Source: Acidobacteriota bacterium
GTDB lineage: Bacteria > Acidobacteriota > Terriglobia > Terriglobales > Acidobacteriaceae
Direction: 5' to 3'
DNA length: 10,823 nucleotides
NCBI GenBank assembly: GCA_025353435.1
Contig: JANXQR010000211.1
Span: 1 to 10,823, forward strand
Below are positions 5,864-10,823 of this stretch, one piece after another (position 1 is the stretch's first letter; every line of letters begins with the position of its first letter). The notes beneath the pieces are model-generated. The model was not told where the DNA came from. It did no database searches and saw nothing but the letters and a program-made list of their open reading frames with translations. Made by a program: the position numbers and the translations under genes.

Positions 5864-7147
5864 CTAGAGGATTTCCGGCGCGAGCAAATCCGCAATCGTC
5901 TCGCGCCGCCGGATCAGGCGCGCTTTCTTGCCTTCGACCAAGACCTCGGCTGGGCGAACCCGTGTGTTGTAGTTCGAGGCCTGCGCCATCCCGTAGGCAC
6001 CCGCATCGAGCAGGGCGATCAGATCACCAGCTTCGATCGGCGCCAGCTTGCGGTCGCGCGCAAAGAAGTCGCCGGACTCGCATACCGGCCCGACCACGTC
6101 TACCGTCTTTTGTCTGCCCTCGCGCGGCCGCACCGGCACAATCTCGTGATGCGCCTGGTAGAGTGCTGGGCGGATGAGGTCGTTCATTGCCGCGTCCACG
6201 ATGACGAACGTCTTGCGCCCGTTCTGCTTGACGTTGAGCACGCGCGTTACGAGCGCTCCAGCTTGCGCTACGAGGAACCGCCCCGGCTCGAGCAGCAGCT
6301 TGCCTTCGAACCCGGCCAGAGCCTTGTCAACCGCCGCAGCGTACTCGCGAACTCGCGCTGCCGGGTCGGATTTTCCCGCGTGATAATCGATGCCCAGCCC
6401 GCCGCCCGCGTCGATGGAATGAATCGCGATTCCCTTCTTTGCCAACTGCTTCACCAGCTTGTAAACGCGGTCGAGAGCTGCGCCAAATGGCTCCGCGGAG
6501 CGAATCTGCGAGCCGATGTGCACGCTGACGCCGTGCGGCTCCAGCCAGCGATTCCCTGCTGCGCCTTCGTACAACGCCGCAGCCTGCCGGATGTCGATGC
6601 CAAACTTGTGCTCGCGGAGACCGGTGGAGATGTATGGATGCGTCTCGGCGAATACATCTGGATTGACGCGAAGGGCGAATCGGGCTACGCGCTTGAGTTT
6701 GGCGGCGTGCTTGGCGAGCAATTGCAACTCGGCTTCGCTCTCCACATTGAACGCGAGGATTCCCGCTTGTAGTGCGCGGTCGATTTCCTCCGCCGTTTTG
6801 CCCACGCCGGAAAACACGACGCGCTCGGCCGCTTCAGGTGCTGCCGCAAGAACTCGCTCGAGTTCCCCGCCCGAGACGATGTCGAAGCCCGCGCCGCGAT
6901 TAGCCAGCAGCTTGAGAATCGCCAGAGCCGAGTTCGCCTTCACTGCGTAACACACCAGCGAATCGCGCCCGGCTAGCGCGTCCTTGAACATTTGCAGCCG
7001 CTCGACGATCTGGTCGGCCGAGTAAACGTAGAGCGGTGTGCCAAATCTCCGCGTCAAGGCCTCCAGCGAAACTTCGCCGCAGTAGAGCGGGACCTCGGGT
7101 TGCGGGTGATGAAAGGGGCGCGAGGAAGGATGAGAAGCTTTGGGCAA
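5864..7147 (-). CDS. lysA: Diaminopimelate decarboxylase
   Basis: LysA removes CO2 from meso-diaminopimelate to give L-lysine, the last step of the pathway, using pyridoxal phosphate in the cytoplasm. The 427-residue product is of normal length and has the alanine-racemase-like TIM barrel followed by the Greek-key barrel. Landmarks are YAVKAN with the PLP-binding K70, FDIVSGGEL (88-96), the HKFGID block (180-185), HIGSQ (210-214), the phosphate-binding GGG (248-250), EPGR (287-290), CESGD (356-360) with the catalytic Cys of the partner subunit, and GAYGMAQASNYN (383-394). The start is TTG at 7147: AGGGA lies 7 nt upstream, and the nearest upstream in-frame ATG is cut off by a stop. No lysine riboswitch is evident in the 93-nt leader gap. 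A toxin-antitoxin pair follows directly instead of dapF or another dap gene. Confidence 0.96.
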   Translation of the reverse strand: MPKASHPSSRPFHHPQPEVPLYCGEVSLEALTRRFGTPLYVYSADQIVERLQMFKDALAGRDSLVCYAVKANSALAILKLLANRGAGFDIVSGGELERVLAAAPEAAERVVFSGVGKTAEEIDRALQAGILAFNVESEAELQLLAKHAAKLKRVARFALRVNPDVFAETHPYISTGLREHKFGIDIRQAAALYEGAAGNRWLEPHGVSVHIGSQIRSAEPFGAALDRVYKLVKQLAKKGIAIHSIDAGGGLGIDYHAGKSDPAARVREYAAAVDKALAGFEGKLLLEPGRFLVAQAGALVTRVLNVKQNGRKTFVIVDAAMNDLIRPALYQAHHEIVPVRPREGRQKTVDVVGPVCESGDFFARDRKLAPIEAGDLIALLDAGAYGMAQASNYNTRVRPAEVLVEGKKARLIRRRETIADLLAPEIL

Positions 7148-7240
7148 GAGGAGTTCCCTGTTGACTGGACTGCTTTGAGCCTACAGCATTTCAAACCGCC
7201 ATCGACTCGCCCCTTGAGATCGGCGCTGCAGCAGAACTTA

Positions 7241-8074
7241 TCAGGCTCTGAATTGCTTGAGCCACGCAGTCAGAAATCCAGCGACAGTCTGTGGCTGCTC
7301 GTAAGCGGCAAAGTGGCCCGCGTCGGGGATCACGTGCGACTCACAACCGCCGGGGGCTTCGCGGAAAGCTTCCATGTCCGCGGCCGCCACTGCGCCATCT
7401 TCACCGCCTGCGATGGAGAGGACCGAGACAGTGATGGTGCGCACGGTTGGGACGGAGTCGGGGCGGGTGGCCAGGCCAGCCTGCACCGCAACAGCGGCCT
7501 CGGAGGTGAGAGTCATGCGCGCACGGACTTCCGCAATAGTGGCTGGTCTCTTCTGACGCGCTGTTGCACTGGTCAATGTTTGGGCCATGGTGTCGAAAAA
7601 GGCTGCTACGCCTTCCCTGCGAATGCGGGCAATGTTCTCGACGCGCTTGGCGACTGCAGATTCGGCGTCAGGCTGGGGCTTGGAGCAGACGAAGGCCAGC
7701 CCGCGCATCCGCTGCGGTGCCCGCCGCCAGAGTTCCAGCATCACGTAGCCGCCGATTGAGCAGCCTACAAAGACGGCATTTTCAATGGCGAGATGATCGA
7801 GAAGCGCGAGGGTGTCTTTCGCAAGTTGCGCCATGGTGAGGACCGGCGCATCGGGTACGCGGGAAAACCCGCCAATCGGCAAACTGGAACCAAGCTCCGA
7901 AGTTCCATGTCCGCGAAGGTCGGGGATGATGGCGCGAACGCCGTCGAGTTCCGCCACCAGCGGCCGCCAGTAGTCGTGATCGAGCGGTGTGGGATGCAAA
8001 AAAACCACAGGGTGTCCTGCGCCGGCATCCGTGTAGGTCAGCGCGGCTCCATCAACCCTGTAGGTTCTTCTCAT
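7241..8074 (-). CDS. Alpha/beta-fold hydrolase
   Basis: The 277-residue cytoplasmic enzyme is of the alpha/beta-hydrolase (Abhydrolase_1) type. It shows VVFLHPTPLDHDYW with the oxyanion-hole HP (27-28), PDLRGHGTSE (51-60), the nucleophile elbow GCSIGG with S106, an acid at D226 (GGEDGAV) and H254 (DAGHFAAYEQP). The pattern is that of the 3-oxoadipate enol-lactonase/haloperoxidase-like group, but these motifs do not fix the substrate. The ATG at 8074 overlaps the TGA of the zinc-ribbon/PspC gene by 4 nt (ATGA, 8074-8071), so the two are translationally coupled. The frame remains open further upstream, but that part lies antisense-free inside the PspC gene and encodes nothing like the fold, so I reject a longer form. 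Confidence 0.9.
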   Translation of the reverse strand: MRRTYRVDGAALTYTDAGAGHPVVFLHPTPLDHDYWRPLVAELDGVRAIIPDLRGHGTSELGSSLPIGGFSRVPDAPVLTMAQLAKDTLALLDHLAIENAVFVGCSIGGYVMLELWRRAPQRMRGLAFVCSKPQPDAESAVAKRVENIARIRREGVAAFFDTMAQTLTSATARQKRPATIAEVRARMTLTSEAAVAVQAGLATRPDSVPTVRTITVSVLSIAGGEDGAVAAADMEAFREAPGGCESHVIPDAGHFAAYEQPQTVAGFLTAWLKQFRA

Positions 8075-8388
8075 TGCTGAGGAGGCGGAAAACCGGGCAT
8101 GGGCAAAATCTCTTCCGGGATACCGATCCAGCCGGCGAGGTAAGCGACGGCGACCAGTCCGCCAGAAAAGAAGAAGCCGACCACTGCGACAATGCGCACC
8201 ACGGCGACATCCCAGGCATTGGCCTGCGCCAAGCCGATGCACACGCCGGCAATCTGTCTCCCGGCAATCGGGCGCACCAGCGGCCGGCCAGCCATGGGCG
8301 CCGCCACGAAGATTGTCGAGCCGCAGTTTGAGCAGAATCTGGCCGATGCCGGTAGTCCTGTTCCACAACGATGGCAAAAGAGAGCCAT
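8071..8388 (-). CDS. Zinc-ribbon plus PspC-domain membrane protein
   Basis: This 105-residue protein begins with a four-cysteine zinc ribbon: C5-x2-C8 and C19-x2-C22 (FCHRCG ... FCSNCG). A short linker leads to a PspC domain from about residue 43, with RQIAGVCIGLAQANAWDVAVVR followed by a hydrophobic stretch of one to two membrane segments (about 58-90) ending GWIGIPEE. PspC proteins are inner-membrane partners in phage-shock-type envelope stress responses; zinc-ribbon fusions are seen in several phyla and their role is unclear. GGAGGG 6 nt before the ATG at 8388 supports the start. It overlaps the downstream hydrolase by 4 nt. No pspA is visible in the window, so a classical Psp operon is not supported. 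Confidence 0.87.
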   Translation of the reverse strand: MALFCHRCGTGLPASARFCSNCGSTIFVAAPMAGRPLVRPIAGRQIAGVCIGLAQANAWDVAVVRIVAVVGFFFSGGLVAVAYLAGWIGIPEEILPMPGFPPPQQ

Positions 8389-8449
8389 AACAAACCCTCC
8401 AGTTTCAATGTTTAATACGCGAAATCGACTGCCGCGGTTCCCGCCAGAA

Positions 8450-9655
8450 TTATGACCCCTGGTAAGGGTTTTTCAAATACTTCCGTGCCGTATCCGCTCG
8501 AGAAGTATTCGGACCTGTGTCGATGGCCATCTGGTAATCGCGCTTGGCAATATCCCGTTCACGAAGGATATCGTGGCACTGGCCGGCGGCCAATAAAGTC
8601 CGAATTTTGAGCTCCGGAGAAACATTGGGAGTAAAGGCGGTCTTCTCGTAGGCCTCGGCCGCTTCACTATAGTGGCGCTGCCCGCGCTGCGCGTCCCCCA
8701 ACCCAAAATACGTGAGCTCAAGCCGCGTCGACGCATAGAACCCGGGCTTGGCAGCGTTGACCACGATCTCCCGGTACGCATCGACGGCCGCCATTCCTTC
8801 GCCATCGTCCTTGCGCAAATTTGCTTCTTCAAGAGCGAAAAGATAGTCGCGTGGATACTGCTCTTTGAGGCTCCGCACCACCTGGATGGCCTCCTTGTAT
8901 TTTGATTCGCGGCGCAGGAAAAGCGCAATCACGGTGCGGGCATCGACACTGTTGACCACGCCGCGCTCGCCCGCATCTTTAAGCATCGCCATGCCCTTGG
9001 ACTTCGAACCGGTGATCCCTGTAAATCCGATCAAGAACTTGAATGGCAGAGGCAGCGCGCCAACCACGTATTCGTAGACACCCACAACCAGCTTCGCGTC
9101 CACGTAATCGGGATCAAGCTGCAGCACCTTCTCTTCGTCGTCCTTTGCCTTCAGCGCCAGGCGAAATCCGCCTCCAAAGCCCCTCTCTGCCATTGCAATA
9201 TAGGCGCATTTGAGGCTGCGAACCCAACCGCGCGCATAGAGGGCGTCGATGTCATTGGGATTCTTAGAGATGCGCCAGTCGGCCTCATGAACGGCTTGGT
9301 CAGCCAGGGCAAAAATCCGGTCACGGATCTGGGGATCCTCCGCCGTGGCGTGTCTGCCGGACAGGAAGCCGTCGTTGGCGTAAAAGGTGGTGTCGAGGAG
9401 GTCGAGGCGGTAAAGCTCCTGGAACACTGTGGCGTCGAGCAGCAAAGCGCTGGCCTGCGGGTCGCCGGGATGCATCTGGCGGAAGCGCTCGAAGCGTTCC
9501 ACGGCTCCGGGGTAATCCAGGTCGTAGAAATGCTGGAAAGCCTCGCGCACCAGTGGATCGCGGTTAAGGGGATTTGTGTGCACCTCGCCTGCGTGCGCGA
9601 ACAAGGCCGCAGTCAGAAGCAGCAGCACCGACCCGGTATTGCGCATCGTATTCAA
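8450..9655 (-). CDS. Secreted tetratricopeptide-repeat protein
   Basis: I place the start at TTG 9655 because AAAGGG lies 9 nt upstream; ATG 9646 is an alternative three codons in, and a TTG at 9721 would leave only 3 nt to pyrF. The roughly 400-residue product has a signal peptide (about residues 1-22, cut after FAHA) and is otherwise helical. TPR-like units can be seen at about 35-70 (FQHFYDLDYPGAVERFERF), 130-185, 240-270 (YKEAIQVVRSLKEQYP), 285-300 and 320-340 (GQRHYSEAAEAYEKTA). A non-repeat segment at about 191-225 reads ALPLPFKFLIGFTGITGS, then KGMAML; it recalls the conserved LPP...GF.G segment of eukaryotic TTC39/Iml2 proteins. It is presumably a periplasmic scaffold. Function unknown. 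It is first in the minus-strand run and diverges from pyrF. Confidence 0.82.
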   Translation of the reverse strand: MNTMRNTGSVLLLLTAALFAHAGEVHTNPLNRDPLVREAFQHFYDLDYPGAVERFERFRQMHPGDPQASALLLDATVFQELYRLDLLDTTFYANDGFLSGRHATAEDPQIRDRIFALADQAVHEADWRISKNPNDIDALYARGWVRSLKCAYIAMAERGFGGGFRLALKAKDDEEKVLQLDPDYVDAKLVVGVYEYVVGALPLPFKFLIGFTGITGSKSKGMAMLKDAGERGVVNSVDARTVIALFLRRESKYKEAIQVVRSLKEQYPRDYLFALEEANLRKDDGEGMAAVDAYREIVVNAAKPGFYASTRLELTYFGLGDAQRGQRHYSEAAEAYEKTAFTPNVSPELKIRTLLAAGQCHDILRERDIAKRDYQMAIDTGPNTSRADTARKYLKNPYQGS

Positions 9656-9707
9656 GCTGAGAATCCCTTTCAGTACTGCCGCTGCGCTAATCGATTTCAA
9701 TTGGTCG

Positions 9708-9736
9708 CTCACACGGATCAAAAAATGCTCTACGAT
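9708..9736 (+). promoter_or_regulatory. Candidate pyrF promoter with leaderless spacing
   Basis: CTCACA (9708-9713) and TACGAT (9731-9736) each match 4 of 6 bases of the sigma-70 -35 and -10 boxes, with a 17-nt spacer. The predicted transcription start falls on the A of the pyrF ATG at 9743. No Shine-Dalgarno precedes that ATG, which fits a leaderless mRNA. Confidence 0.4.
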
Positions 9737-9742
9737 TCAATT

Positions 9743-10495
9743 ATGCAGACCTTTGCGCCTCATCGCTCCCCCGTGACCGCCGATCCGCGTGAACTTGCCC
9801 GCCGGCGGCTGATCGTCGCCCTGGATGTGCCGGACGCGGGTGCGGCCTCAGTTCTGCTGGATCGACTGGACGACACCTGCGCCTGGTTCAAGGTGGGACT
9901 CGAGCTTTTTGTCGCCAGCGGCCCCGCGGTACTGGAACCTCTGATGCGTCGCGGCCACCATGTGTTTCTCGACCTCAAACTCCACGATATCCCCAACACG
10001 GTGGCAGGAGCGGTTCGGTCAGCCGCGGGCCTGGGAGTGGATTTGCTGACCGTGCACGCGGCGGGGGGACCGGCCATGCTCGCAGCGGCGCGCGATGCGC
10101 TTGCGGGCGTCGCTCGTCCGCCGGAGTTGCTCGCCGTTACGGTGCTGACCAGCATGGACGCTGGGCAGGTGAACTCGATTGGGATCGACCGATCTCCAGC
10201 CGAGCAGGTCGAATTGCTGGCAAAGATGGGATGGGCGGCGGGGATTCGGGGCTTTGTCTGCTCGCCGCAGGAGGTGGTCGCGCTGCGCGCGCTCACTGGC
10301 CCTGAAGGCACGCTTGTGATCCCTGGGATTCGCCCGGCCGGCGGCGCTGCAGGCGATCAGAAGCGGGTCGCCACGCCGGCGGAGGCTCTGCGCGCGGGCG
10401 CCAGCTACCTGGTTGTCGGCCGCCCCATTACCCAGGCTGCCGATCCAGCCAAGGCCGCTGAAGCGATCCTCGAAGAGATGGCCGCGGCACTGTAA
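9743..10495 (+). CDS. pyrF: Orotidine 5'-phosphate decarboxylase
   Basis: PyrF converts orotidine 5'-phosphate to UMP, the last step of de novo pyrimidine synthesis, in the cytoplasm as a dimer. The 250-residue product is full length. It shows ALDVP with D28, FKVGLELF with K50, the signature LDLKLHDIPNT with the catalytic D77, K79 and D82, VHAAGG with H105, PGIRP (194-198) and the phosphate-gripping VVGRPIT (224-230). These mark the subfamily-1 (bacterial short) type. I chose ATG 9743; ATG 9725 is also in frame and adds six residues (MLYDSI). Neither has a Shine-Dalgarno. The frame stays open far upstream, but that part is antisense to the TPR gene and lacks family similarity. It converges with the CoA-transferase gene, 72 nt apart, without a clear terminator. 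Confidence 0.95.
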   Translation: MQTFAPHRSPVTADPRELARRRLIVALDVPDAGAASVLLDRLDDTCAWFKVGLELFVASGPAVLEPLMRRGHHVFLDLKLHDIPNTVAGAVRSAAGLGVDLLTVHAAGGPAMLAAARDALAGVARPPELLAVTVLTSMDAGQVNSIGIDRSPAEQVELLAKMGWAAGIRGFVCSPQEVVALRALTGPEGTLVIPGIRPAGGAAGDQKRVATPAEALRAGASYLVVGRPITQAADPAKAAEAILEEMAAAL

Positions 10496-10567
10496 GCACT
10501 GCCCCGTTTCTCCCTACGGCATTCCGCCAATTTGCCTGCCGCTCTCGAAGACGCCGATGTCAATCAG

Positions 10568-10823
10568 CTAGCTGAAGGAACACCCGCGCGGAATCAGCCT
10601 GTGTTCGTGGGCATCGCGCTCCAGCCGCTCGCGGAAGTCTGGATGGGCGACGGAGATGAGTGCAATGGCGCGCTCCGCAACTGACTTTCCTTTCAGATTG
10701 ACGATGCCATATTCAGTGACGACGTACATCACGTCGGAGCGCGGCGTGGTGACGATGTTTCCGGGCGTCAGATTGAGGACGATCCGGCTACGGGGTTCGC
10801 CGCGTTTGCTGTAGGTGGATGAG
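10568..10823 (-). CDS. C-terminal end of an acetyl-CoA hydrolase/CoA-transferase family protein (5' part outside window)
   Basis: The minus strand reads 84 residues from the window edge to a TAG at 10570-10568. The segment VTPRSDVMYVVTEYG-type core (TTPRSDVMYVVTEYG, about 25-39), then NLKGKSVAERAIALISVAHPDFRE (42-65) is characteristic of the C-terminal domain of acetyl-CoA hydrolase, 4-hydroxybutyrate CoA-transferase and succinyl-CoA:acetate CoA-transferase proteins. These enzymes move CoA between acyl groups in central carbon metabolism. Catalytic and CoA-binding residues of the upstream part are not in view, so the subtype cannot be named. The final residues (EHRLIPRGCSFS) look like a normal end. 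Confidence 0.87.
   Translation of the reverse strand, partial: SSTYSKRGEPRSRIVLNLTPGNIVTTPRSDVMYVVTEYGIVNLKGKSVAERAIALISVAHPDFRERLERDAHEHRLIPRGCSFS

Noticed and set aside
7148..7240. Lysine riboswitch or other leader element before lysA
   Set aside because: The gap is only 93 nt, too short for a lysine riboswitch, and no conserved stem pattern is seen.
8075..8377. N-terminal extension of the alpha/beta hydrolase by about 101 residues
   Set aside because: The extension runs in another frame through the zinc-ribbon/PspC gene and has no hydrolase features; the fold begins right after ATG 8074.
9287..9742. Long N-terminal extension of pyrF
   Set aside because: It is antisense to the TPR gene, and the PyrF fold starts near residue 20 of the form beginning at 9743.
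10496..10567. Terminator between pyrF and the CoA-transferase gene
   Set aside because: Only a 5-bp CGGCA/TGCCG stem with a long loop and no T-run is visible, which is too weak to call.
1..10823. New defence island, mobile element, CRISPR array or RNA gene
   Set aside because: No transposase, integrase, phage gene, repeat-spacer array, tRNA or rRNA pattern was found; the only defence-like item is the small DUF433/DUF5615 pair.

Overview
The window is about 60% GC, gene-dense bacterial chromosome. It carries 12 recognisable protein-coding genes, two of them cut by the window edges. I see no rRNA, tRNA, CRISPR array, insertion sequence or prophage gene. The mix (a secreted carboxypeptidase-Q-like M28 peptidase, a two-PDZ HtrA with a very long Gly-rich loop, a zinc-ribbon plus PspC protein, a small secreted peptidoglycan-binding protein, a secreted type B carboxylesterase) and the use of GTG and TTG starts suggest a soil-type Acidobacteriota. 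That is an inference from gene content, not a measured placement.

Left part (1-3637), envelope quality control. A minus-strand M28 peptidase (3' part beyond the window) and a plus-strand HtrA/DegP-type serine protease diverge from a 200-bp control region. This region holds a tandem 14-bp direct repeat, an ECF-sigma-like promoter candidate and an imperfect inverted repeat. HtrA is followed by a GC-rich stem-loop and then by a small secreted protein with one peptidoglycan-binding domain. That gene converges with the next block at a strong bidirectional terminator (3588-3619).

Middle (3638-9655), seven codirectional minus-strand genes. In transcription order they are: a secreted TPR protein; a zinc-ribbon/PspC membrane protein; an alpha/beta hydrolase overlapping it by 4 nt; lysA (diaminopimelate decarboxylase, last step of lysine synthesis); a DUF433/DUF5615 toxin-antitoxin pair overlapping by 4 nt; and a secreted type B carboxylesterase. 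The two 4-nt overlaps mark two translationally coupled pairs. The 41-93 nt gaps elsewhere could hide internal promoters, so one single operon is not proven.

Right end (9656-10823). pyrF (orotidine 5'-phosphate decarboxylase) diverges from the TPR gene and may be translated from a leaderless mRNA. It converges with the C-terminal 84 residues of an acetyl-CoA hydrolase/CoA-transferase family protein.

Most of the window is ordinary core and envelope metabolism. I do not see a convincing new multi-gene system. The points most worth a second look are the Ca2+-binding-like Asp repeat in the HtrA LA loop, the repeat-bearing HtrA promoter region, the leaderless signature of pyrF, the eukaryote-like TTC39/Iml2 motif in the TPR protein, and the small toxin-antitoxin pair behind lysA.
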